Shown piece after piece: positions 1 through 5,286 of a stretch of 5,286 nucleotides of DNA; position 1 is the stretch's first letter; each line of letters begins with the position of its first letter. Below the pieces are notes generated by a model. The model was not told the origin of the DNA, made no database searches, and saw only the letters and a list, made by a program, of their open reading frames with translations. The stretch comes from Oscillospiraceae bacterium. Lineage in GTDB: Bacteria > Bacillota > Clostridia > Oscillospirales > Ruminococcaceae. The DNA lies in contig JAIRWE010000165.1 of NCBI GenBank assembly GCA_031253365.1, positions 1 to 5,286 of the forward strand, written 5' to 3'. The translations under genes and the position numbers were made by a program.

Positions 1-2825
1 CGGCGAGCGGGGATTCGGAGCGGGTGTGCGATTTTGTGAAAGGGCTGGACGAAAGCGACTATGAGATTGATTTGACGGAGCAAGCCGTTTATTTAAGCGA
101 CAGGGGAATCAAAAAAACCGAGGAATGTTTCGGCGCGGAAAACCTTTACGACGAGGAAAGCACGGAACTCCTCATATCGGTCAACACCTGCCTTAAAGCG
201 GTTTTTTATCTTAAAGAAAACAAGGATTACGTCGTAAGGGACGGTAAAATCCGGTTAATCGACGCGCTGACGGGGAGAATCGCGGAGGACAGGCTTTTCC
301 CGGGGTCGCTGCAATCGGCGCTCGAGGTCAAGCACGGGCTTAAAGTTTCCGAAAGGGGCGTCGTTACGGGGGTAATCCCCATTCAATACTTTGCGCGGCA
401 GTACGGGGACATAGCGGGAATGACGGGGACGGCGGTTTCTTCCGCCGAGGAATTCGAGCTGCTTTACGGGCTGCGCGTGCGGGAAATTCCGCCCCGCGTG
501 CCTTGCGTCAGGATTGACAACCCCGTTGAGGTTTATTACGACGGCGAGTCGAAACAAAACGCCGTCGTCAGGGAGATTGCGCGCGTTCATAAAAACAACC
601 GCCCCGTTTTGATAGGGACTTCCACCGTCGAGGAGAGCGAGCGGTTGGCGGAGAAGCTGGAAGCCGCGGGGATTTTCGGCGTTCGCGTGCTGAACGCGAA
701 AAACGACGAGATGGAAGCCGAGATTATCAAGGACGCGGGCAAGCCGGGCGCGATTACCGTCGCGACGAACATGGCGGGGCGGGGCGTTGACATCAAACTC
801 GGCGGTTTCAACGAGGAAAGCCGGGACGAAGTCGTGGCGGCGGGCGGTTTGTTCATAATAGGCACGGCGTTATACGAGAACGCGCGCATGAACGAACAGA
901 TTAACGGGCGTTGCGGCAGGCAAGGCGACGCGGGCGAAACCAAGCTGTTCGTCGCGCTTGACGACGAGATTATGCTGAAATACGATTTGAGGAAGCTGGT
1001 GGGGAGCAGGCGTTACCCCGAGCCGACCGAGGATATAATCAAGGACAGGGCGGTTATCCGCGAGATTGAGCGTATTCAGCGAATATCGCAGGGCGACCTG
1101 TTGGAGGAACGCAAGCGGCTGTTAAAATTCACGATAATAGGGGAGAAGCATCGCGATATAATTTTCAGGAAAAGGCTGGAATATTTAAGCGGGGAAGCCG
1201 AAGTCGACATCTGGCAGAAGCACGCGGGGGAGGAGTACGCCGCCGCCGAGGAAAAATTCGGGAAAGAAGAGCTTGACGCCGTGCAAAAACAAGTCGTCCT
1301 TTCCGCTCTTAACGAGGTTTGGTGCGATTACCTCGAATACACGTCCGAGCTGAGAACGGGTATTCATCTCAGGGCGGTCGCGGGGAAAAGCCCCGCCGAG
1401 GAGTACAACATTGACAGCGAGGTATACTTCGGGGGGATTGAGGAACGCTTGACGGAGAAGGTCGTAAGCGTTTTGAGGGAGCTTTTACGGAGCGGCAGCC
1501 TGAGCGATTACCGCGTGTTCAAACCCGGGAACACCCGCACCTATCTTATGGAGGAGAGCGGCGACGATTTGGTGAAAAAACCGTTTTTGCTGAACGTGTT
1601 TAACGAAGACGAAGACGAACACGAAGGCGAATACGAGGACGAAGACGAAGACGAAGGCGAATACGAGGACGAAAACGAAAGCGGCGGGGAACCGGCGGAA
1701 AAAAAGCCCCGGAAAAAATTTTTTTCGCCCTTTGTCATTTGCGTCGCCGTCGGCGCGGCAATCGGCGCGGTAATCGGTCTTTTTGCCGATTTTTCCGGCG
1801 GGGGGGCTTCCCCGGACGGGGGAACGAGTCTGCCGGCGGTTCTCGCGGATGTACTGGTGTTTGCCGCGGCTTTTTACGCGGGGATTTTTATTCATATAAT
1901 CATACACGAAACGGGGCATTTAATCGCGGGGAAAATGAGCGGGTATAAGTTTTCGTCGTTTCGCGTGCTTAACGCTATATTTATGAAAAAGGACGGAAAA
2001 ATCATAAGAAAGAAATTCAATCTGCCCGGATACGCGGGGCAGTGCCTGATGATTCCGCCCGCGCCCTCGGACGGGAAATACCCCTTCGTTTTGTACAACA
2101 TGGGCGGCGGATTGATGAACCTCATCGCGAGCGGGCTGTTTCTCGCGCTGTACGCGGCGCTTTCGGAACTGCCGTTTTCGGCGCAGGTTTTGCTGCCGAT
2201 TGTCGCGGCGGGGGTTCTTCTGGGACTTATAAATATTATTCCGTTTAAGGGGAACGACGGGTACAACATATCCCTGCTGCTCAAAAACGAATCCGCCCGC
2301 CGCGCCTTCCGCTCGATGATGCTCACGCTTGATTTTATCGCGAAGGGGGGACGCAGCAAGGATATGCCGGAAGAATGGTATGAATGGCCCGAGGATTTCA
2401 ACAATCCGATTGCCGTGGTTTCCGCCGCGACGCGCTGCGGCGTTCTTATGGACAGGCACGATTTTGAGGGGGCGAGGGAGCTTTACGCGAAACTGTTAAA
2501 CGAGGCGGATGAAATCGCCGAACTGCAAAAGAACGTCATTCGCTGTGAGCTGTTGTTTTTGGAGATTATCGGTCAGTGCCGCGAGGAGGAAATAAAAAGG
2601 CTGTACACCGACGAGTTAAAAAAATATATGAAATCCGGCGCGTTTCAGATTTCAAAGCAAAGGACGCTTTACGCTTACGCAAAGTTGGCGGAAGCCGACG
2701 GGGCTAAGGCGGCGAAGGAGCTTGAAAAGTTTAACAAAGGGTGTTTGAGTTATCCTTACGAGGGCGACCTTGAAAGCGAAAGGGAGTTAATCAAGATTAT
2801 CGACGGGAAAGGGGACTTAACATGA
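1..2825 (+). CDS. SecA-like translocase motor fused to an M50 site-2-protease-like membrane metalloprotease (5'-partial)
   Basis: The frame is open to the left edge, so the true start lies outside. Residues below count from an in-frame GTG at 24 that is probably not the start. SecA homology covers about 1-507: MTGTA (133-137), GTSTVEESE (198-206), ATNMAGRGVDIKLGG (247-261), GRCGRQGDAG (295-304, the motif VI arginines R296 and R299) and the scaffold-helix motif LRTGIHLR (443-450). The first half of the motor, with Walker A and B, is off-window. An acidic repeat (528-552) and a basic KKPRKK patch lead into membrane segments at about 566-587, 605-627, 693-713 and 719-739. H628-E-T-G-H632 and N737-x-x-P-x4-D745-G are the M50 zinc and catalytic signatures. 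Residues 746-933 are soluble and helix-rich, perhaps TPR-like. The positive-inside pattern puts both the motor and the tail in the cytoplasm. Family knowledge gives ATP-driven protein export plus intramembrane proteolysis; that one protein does both is inference. The substrate is unknown. Confidence 0.9.
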   Translation, partial: ASGDSERVCDFVKGLDESDYEIDLTEQAVYLSDRGIKKTEECFGAENLYDEESTELLISVNTCLKAVFYLKENKDYVVRDGKIRLIDALTGRIAEDRLFPGSLQSALEVKHGLKVSERGVVTGVIPIQYFARQYGDIAGMTGTAVSSAEEFELLYGLRVREIPPRVPCVRIDNPVEVYYDGESKQNAVVREIARVHKNNRPVLIGTSTVEESERLAEKLEAAGIFGVRVLNAKNDEMEAEIIKDAGKPGAITVATNMAGRGVDIKLGGFNEESRDEVVAAGGLFIIGTALYENARMNEQINGRCGRQGDAGETKLFVALDDEIMLKYDLRKLVGSRRYPEPTEDIIKDRAVIREIERIQRISQGDLLEERKRLLKFTIIGEKHRDIIFRKRLEYLSGEAEVDIWQKHAGEEYAAAEEKFGKEELDAVQKQVVLSALNEVWCDYLEYTSELRTGIHLRAVAGKSPAEEYNIDSEVYFGGIEERLTEKVVSVLRELLRSGSLSDYRVFKPGNTRTYLMEESGDDLVKKPFLLNVFNEDEDEHEGEYEDEDEDEGEYEDENESGGEPAEKKPRKKFFSPFVICVAVGAAIGAVIGLFADFSGGGASPDGGTSLPAVLADVLVFAAAFYAGIFIHIIIHETGHLIAGKMSGYKFSSFRVLNAIFMKKDGKIIRKKFNLPGYAGQCLMIPPAPSDGKYPFVLYNMGGGLMNLIASGLFLALYAALSELPFSAQVLLPIVAAGVLLGLINIIPFKGNDGYNISLLLKNESARRAFRSMMLTLDFIAKGGRSKDMPEEWYEWPEDFNNPIAVVSAATRCGVLMDRHDFEGARELYAKLLNEADEIAELQKNVIRCELLFLEIIGQCREEEIKRLYTDELKKYMKSGAFQISKQRTLYAYAKLAEADGAKAAKELEKFNKGCLSYPYEGDLESERELIKIIDGKGDLT
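1605..1682 (+). repeat. In-frame acidic tandem repeat in the SecA-protease linker
   Basis: A stretch of GAN/GGN-type hexamers (GAAGAC, GAAGGC, GAATAC, GAGGAC) encodes an Asp/Glu-rich linker at residues 528-553. Two imperfect units can be read: 1605-1640 (36 bases) and 1641-1670 (30 bases). A 23-base segment is exactly duplicated, 1621-1643 matching 1651-1673, at a period of 30. Unit lengths are multiples of 6, so gain or loss of a unit keeps the frame. It lies between the SecA scaffold domain and the basic patch before the first membrane helix, where a flexible, highly charged spacer would fit. Confidence 0.85.
2808..2825 (+). promoter_or_regulatory. Ribosome binding site and ATGA stop/start overlap
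   Basis: An AAGGGGA purine run at 2808-2814 sits 7 bases before the ATG at 2822-2824. The ATG overlaps the TGA (2823-2825) of the SecA-protease gene. This fixes the lipoprotein start and predicts translational coupling of the two genes. Confidence 0.8.
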
Positions 2826-3565
2826 AGACGAAAAAACCGACGGCGATGTTAATCGCGGCGGCGCTTGTCGCGGCATTAACAGCCTGCGGCGGCGGCGGGA
2901 AAGACGCTTATGTGGACGAACCGGAACCCCGCAGAACCGCAACGTCGGACGCCGCGACGACGGAACCGCCGCCGGCGACGCCCGGCGATGTAATACAATT
3001 CGGCGGGTACGACTGGCGCGTGCTTGACGCGCAGGACGGCAAAGCCTTAATCATCACCGACAAAGTAATAGAAAGCAGAGCGTATAACGAAGAACAGATA
3101 GAAGTAACGTGGGAAACCTGCGATTTACGCGCCTACCTTAACGGCGGATTTTATAACTCGTTCAGCGCGGCGGATAAGGCAAAGATAGTCAAAACAAGAA
3201 TAAGCAACAGGGACAATCAGTGGTTCAACACGCCGGGCGGTAAAGACACCGACGATTATATCTTCCTGTTAAGCCTTGAGGAAGTGGTAAAATACTTCGG
3301 CGACAGCGGGCAGTTAAATAACGGCGATCTGGACGACTGGCGAATAAATGACCAATACAACGACGACAGGATAGCCTACCACGTGGGCGGCACATACGAT
3401 GGATACACCAAGGACGAAGGTGAAGCATCCTCTTGGTGGCTCCGGTCTCCGGGCAGCAATAGTAGTAGCGTCGCCGACGTCATCCTCAACGGTCATGTCT
3501 ACATCGACGGCTACAATGTCAGCCGCGATAACGGCGTTCGCCCCGCTATGTGGGTGAGTTTGTAA
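2822..3565 (+). CDS. Lipoprotein with DUF6273 domain
   Basis: The 247-residue product begins with a lipoprotein signal: Lys-rich N-terminus, hydrophobic stretch at about 8-19, then a lipobox LTAC with C22 as the predicted lipidated cysteine and a GGGG tether. A low-complexity Thr/Pro/Ala spacer (about 36-54) leads to a globular domain at 55-247. I recognise this as DUF6273 from GGYDWRVLDAQDGKALIIT (61-79), the Asp/Arg/Tyr-rich DLRAYLNGGFYNSF (101-114), WWLRSPG (205-211) and the terminal GVRPAMWVSL (238-247). The domain has no assigned biochemical function; resemblance of its C-terminal motifs to C-type-lectin-like folds is my inference. It should be anchored on the outer face of the cytoplasmic membrane. 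The ATGA overlap makes it a likely partner or substrate of the upstream motor-protease. Codon choice changes sharply from about residue 190 (see findings). Confidence 0.88.
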   Translation: MKTKKPTAMLIAAALVAALTACGGGGKDAYVDEPEPRRTATSDAATTEPPPATPGDVIQFGGYDWRVLDAQDGKALIITDKVIESRAYNEEQIEVTWETCDLRAYLNGGFYNSFSAADKAKIVKTRISNRDNQWFNTPGGKDTDDYIFLLSLEEVVKYFGDSGQLNNGDLDDWRINDQYNDDRIAYHVGGTYDGYTKDEGEASSWWLRSPGSNSSSVADVILNGHVYIDGYNVSRDNGVRPAMWVSL

Positions 3566-3583
3566 TCCGATAAAAGAAAGGGC

Positions 3584-4567
3584 GTGGGGCGAACCGCGCG
3601 GGGGGTGGGGTATTTGTTTTTGAATATTTTGCTGTCGGCTTTGGGGTTCGCCGTTTTGCTGAAATGCGCCGATTTTTTTGTGGAGGGCGCGTCGTCGTTC
3701 GCGAAGAATTTGAAGATACCCACCGCCGTAATAGGCTTGACGGTCGTCGCTTTCGGCACTTCGGCGCCGGAGTTGGCTATTTCTTTCAGCTCACGCCTGT
3801 CGGGGAACACGGATATATTATACGGCAACGTGATAGGCAGCAACATAGCGAACATACTTTTTATATTGGGTTTCGCCGTCGTCATAATACCGTTTGAGAT
3901 TGAAAACGACGTGATAAAAAAGGAGATACCCATTTTATTGCTGATAACCATGGGGCTGTCGGTTTTGTTCTTGGACGTTGTTTTCGATTCGGCGGTTTCA
4001 AACTCGCTTTCGAGAGCCGACGGCGTTACCATGATTTTGTTTTTTTCCATATTTATTTATTATTTGATTACGCTTTTATCAAGAGACAAAGACAAAAGCG
4101 CGGGTGAAACGGCGAGGTATAAAACGCCGAAATCCGTCGTCGTCACGCTGCTCGGGTTAATCGGCATTATTTTGGGGAGCAACGTCGTCGTCGAAAACGT
4201 CGCGGCGTTTGCCGCGTCCGTGGGCATCAGCCAGAAAATCATATCGGTCACGATAATCGCCGTGGGGACCTCGCTCCCGGAGTTGGTGACGACCGTGACG
4301 GCGGCGAAAAAGGGCGAAAACAACATGGCAATCGGCAATATCGTCGGCAGCAACATTTTCAACATCTGCGTGGTGCTCGGGCTGCCCGTGGCTTTGTTGG
4401 GCGAAGCGGCAACGGCGGCGTTCGGCGTCGTCGATATGGTTTTCATGCTGATGTCGGTTGTGTTGCTGTGGATATTCTCGTCCACCAACAGGAAACTTAA
4501 ACGGTACGAGGCGGGTATTCTGATTTCGGTATACTGCGCGTATTGCGTTTACATTTTCGCGCAGTAG
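3584..4567 (+). CDS. Calcium/sodium antiporter, CaCA family (YrbG-like)
   Basis: A polytopic membrane protein of up to 327 residues with the two inverted alpha repeats of the CaCA cation-exchanger family. Alpha-1 is GTSAPE (58-63) with GNVIGSNIAN (81-90); alpha-2 is GTSLPE (228-233) with GNIVGSNIFN (251-260). The acidic residues E63 and E233 are the expected ion-coordinating positions. A charged cytoplasmic loop (about 166-183) separates the two halves, and roughly ten membrane helices are visible. The predicted role is exchange of Ca2+ for Na+ or H+ across the cytoplasmic membrane; ion specificity cannot be read from sequence. The start is uncertain. GTG 3584 has AAAGGG only one base upstream, which is too close. 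TTG 3620 lies 9 bases after GGGGTGGGG and gives an N-terminus nearer the family length; GTG 3605 and TTG 3614 are also in frame. It starts 18 bases after the lipoprotein stop with no visible terminator between, so co-transcription is possible, but no functional link is evident. Confidence 0.92.
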   Translation: MGRTARGVGYLFLNILLSALGFAVLLKCADFFVEGASSFAKNLKIPTAVIGLTVVAFGTSAPELAISFSSRLSGNTDILYGNVIGSNIANILFILGFAVVIIPFEIENDVIKKEIPILLLITMGLSVLFLDVVFDSAVSNSLSRADGVTMILFFSIFIYYLITLLSRDKDKSAGETARYKTPKSVVVTLLGLIGIILGSNVVVENVAAFAASVGISQKIISVTIIAVGTSLPELVTTVTAAKKGENNMAIGNIVGSNIFNICVVLGLPVALLGEAATAAFGVVDMVFMLMSVVLLWIFSSTNRKLKRYEAGILISVYCAYCVYIFAQ

Positions 4568-4571
4568 CGAG

Positions 4572-4608
4572 CGCGAGCAACATTTTTTCAAAATCGCTTG
4601 CGTTTTTT
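4572..4608 (+). terminator. Candidate Rho-independent terminator after the antiporter gene
   Basis: CGCGAGC (4572-4578) pairs with GCTTGCG (4596-4602) as seven base pairs including one G-T, followed immediately by six T (4603-4608). The 17-base loop is long and AT-rich, which weakens the call. The right arm overlaps the -35 region of the following tRNA promoter. Confidence 0.45.
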
Positions 4609-4626
4609 GAAAAACCGTGATATAAT
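4598..4626 (+). promoter_or_regulatory. Sigma-70-type promoter for tRNA-Gly
   Basis: A perfect -10 box TATAAT (4621-4626) is preceded by TG at 4618-4619, giving an extended -10 (TGATATAAT). A partial -35 box TTGCGT (4598-4603) lies at the ideal 17-base spacing. The tRNA starts 53 bases after the -10. The strong extended -10 offsets the weak -35. Confidence 0.8.
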
Positions 4627-4631
4627 AACGG

Positions 4632-4672
4632 CGGGGTTCGGGGCAGGTTCTCCCGACATTCCCGAAACCCCG
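4632..4672 (+). other. Hairpin in the 5' leader of the tRNA transcript
   Basis: CGGGGTT (4632-4638) pairs with AACCCCG (4666-4672), and CGGG (4639-4642) pairs with CCCG (4661-4664). A4665 is bulged and the loop is about 18 bases. It lies between the promoter and the mature tRNA 5' end and no T-run follows it, so it is unlikely to be a simple terminator. It may affect RNase P processing or tRNA folding. Confidence 0.5.
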
Positions 4673-4678
4673 AAGCGC

Positions 4679-4751
4679 GCGGATTTAGCTCATTTGGTAG
4701 AGCATCAGCTTCCCAAGCTGAGGGTGGCGAGTTCGAGCCTCGTAATCCGCT
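4679..4751 (+). tRNA. tRNA-Gly (anticodon CCC)
   Basis: A complete cloverleaf of 73 bases. The acceptor is GCGGATT (4679-4685) with AATCCGC (4744-4750), seven perfect pairs. The D-arm is GCTC/GAGC (4688-4691, 4700-4703) with GG in the loop. The anticodon arm is TCAGC/GCTGA around the loop TTCCCAA (4710-4716), anticodon CCC at 4712-4714. The variable loop is 5 bases, and the T-arm is GCGAG/CTCGT around TTCGAGC (4732-4738), with one G-T pair. The discriminator base is T4751, as expected for bacterial tRNA-Gly. No CCA is encoded; a T-run follows. It reads GGG codons. Its 3' half is probably the attachment site of the neighbouring integrative element, and the gene is left intact. Confidence 0.96.
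4732..4751 (+). other. Probable attachment site core (att) at the tRNA 3' end
   Basis: Tyrosine integrases next to tRNA genes commonly recombine within the T-arm and acceptor 3' segment, which the element duplicates so that the tRNA survives. Here the integrase gene points its 3' end toward this segment from 98 bases away. Exact limits cannot be set, because the second copy at the far end of the element is outside the window. Confidence 0.4.
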
Positions 4752-4762
4752 GTTTTTTTCCT

Positions 4763-4803
4763 ACCCGTGAAGCCGCTTGCAGTGCGCCTTCGCGGGTTTC
4801 GCT
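4763..4803 (+). terminator. Candidate terminator hairpin downstream of tRNA-Gly
   Basis: ACCCGTGAAG (4763-4772) pairs with CTTCGCGGGT (4788-4797) as ten base pairs including one T-G, with a 15-base loop. Only a broken T-run (TTTCGCTTTT, counting the stem's last T) follows on the plus strand, so termination efficiency is uncertain. On the minus strand the stem is followed by an A-run, so it would not be a classic terminator for the integrase transcript. Confidence 0.4.
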
Positions 4804-4821
4804 TTTGCGAGATTAAGTCAA

Positions 4822-4841
4822 TTTACCCCCCGTTTACCCCC
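4822..4841. repeat. Direct repeat TTTACCCCC, possible integrase arm-binding sites
   Basis: TTTACCCCC occurs at 4822-4830 and again at 4833-4841, a period of 11 bases or about one helical turn. It lies between the tRNA 3' end and the stop of the integrase gene. Paired short direct repeats at the ends of integrative elements often bind the N-terminal arm domain of the integrase. That role is inferred from position and spacing. Confidence 0.5.
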
Positions 4842-4848
4842 ATTTTTC

Positions 4849-5286
4849 CTAATCGCGTTCCGACCCGCCCGCGAACGTGTCAATGCTGAACATTTCCGAT
4901 TTAAGTTGCTTGCCCCGTTCCCGCGCCCCGCGCATATTGAACTCATGAGCATACAAATTTAAAGTTGTTGTAAGCTGGCTATGTCCTAAATCGGCGGAAA
5001 CGTCGTAGATATTGTCGCCTTTCGCAATGCGGTAGCTTGTTCTGTAATGGCGCAGCGAGTGGATATTGCGGAACGGAAGCCCGAACTTTTTGCAAAACTC
5101 CTTGAACCAGTCGTATGGCTGATTCGGCGGTAAAATCTCCCCGTTCCAAGCCGTGAAAATCAGCCCGCTCCCGTTGTAAGAAGCATCGCCCCAAGCCGCG
5201 CCGCAGATTTTCGCCTGCGCTTGCTGTTTTACGCGGTATTCCCGTAAGACCTCGAACGCCAACGGGTCGGCGTTTATCACCCTGCA
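4849..5286 (-). CDS. Tyrosine recombinase / phage-type integrase, C-terminal catalytic domain (5'-partial)
   Basis: The frame remains open through the right edge, so the N-terminal and core-binding domains and the first catalytic arginine are off-window. Counting from an in-frame GTG at 5280 (not necessarily a start), the catalytic motifs are HSLRH (74-78, giving H74 and R77), LGHS (98-101, H100) and the nucleophile Y110 within LNLYAH. The stop TAG is at 4849-4851. The protein would cut and rejoin DNA at att sites to integrate or excise a mobile element. Its 3' end faces tRNA-Gly 98 bases away, the usual geometry for tRNA-targeting elements, so the element body should extend to the right. All visible catalytic residues are intact, so the enzyme is probably active. 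Whether the element is a prophage, an integrative conjugative element or a smaller island cannot be told here. Confidence 0.93.
   Translation of the reverse strand, partial: CRVINADPLAFEVLREYRVKQQAQAKICGAAWGDASYNGSGLIFTAWNGEILPPNQPYDWFKEFCKKFGLPFRNIHSLRHYRTSYRIAKGDNIYDVSADLGHSQLTTTLNLYAHEFNMRGARERGKQLKSEMFSIDTFAGGSERD

Noticed and set aside
24..26. GTG as the true start of the SecA-M50 gene
   Set aside because: The frame is open upstream to the window edge, no ribosome binding site precedes it, and starting here would remove the first half of the SecA motor.
1485..1919. Minus-strand frames with Val/Phe- or Ser/Tyr-rich runs
   Set aside because: The runs are simply the complement of the acidic repeat tract (1605-1682); no coding signal beyond that.
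1892..2459. Overlapping minus-strand frames of 170 and 179 codons
   Set aside because: They lie opposite the M50 domain, whose zinc motifs fix the plus frame, and have no start signals or motifs of their own.
3511..4050. Long minus-strand open frame (179 codons) opposite the antiporter start
   Set aside because: It is a reverse-strand shadow of the antiporter, whose alpha-repeat motifs prove the plus frame. The product is low-complexity with no recognisable domain.
4598..4816. Plus-strand open frame of 72 codons
   Set aside because: It spans the tRNA promoter, leader and the whole tRNA-Gly, so it is not protein coding.
4752..4848. CRISPR or long repeat in the gap after the tRNA
   Set aside because: Only one hairpin and one pair of 9-base repeats are present; there is no regular repeat-spacer pattern.

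Overview
The window reads as bacterial chromosome, most likely from Bacillota/Clostridia. The pointers are a DUF6273 lipoprotein, a Clostridia-like tyrosine recombinase, purine-rich ribosome binding sites, GTG/TTG starts and a tRNA without an encoded CCA end. This is family-level inference and the taxon is not certain.

Left part (1-3565): two tightly coupled plus-strand genes. The first is open at the left edge. It encodes a SecA-family ATPase motor (from about the end of the preprotein cross-linking domain through the helical scaffold) whose C-terminus runs in one frame into an acidic repeat linker. A four-helix membrane domain follows, with both signature motifs of a site-2-protease (M50) intramembrane zinc protease (HETGH and NxxPxxxxDG), and then a soluble helical tail. 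The SecA part appears to lack the helical wing domain, as in some SecA2 proteins, and has no zinc-binding SecA tail. Its stop overlaps by 4 bases the start of a lipoprotein with a DUF6273 domain. The 3' end of that lipoprotein gene has an uninterrupted run of 32 codons ending in C or T, unlike the rest of the gene. The SecA-protease fusion, coupled to a secreted lipoprotein, is the best candidate here for an undescribed export and processing system.

Middle (3566-4608): a CaCA-family sodium/calcium-type antiporter begins 18 bases after the lipoprotein and may share its transcript. A candidate terminator follows.

Right part (4598-5286): a strong extended -10 promoter drives a complete tRNA-Gly(CCC) gene that has a hairpin in its leader. 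About 100 bases downstream lies the 3' end of a tyrosine integrase gene on the minus strand, cut by the right edge. The layout of tRNA 3' end, short gap with TTTACCCCC direct repeats, then the integrase 3' end is typical of an integrative element inserted in a tRNA gene. The window therefore probably crosses from host chromosome (left) into a mobile element (right).
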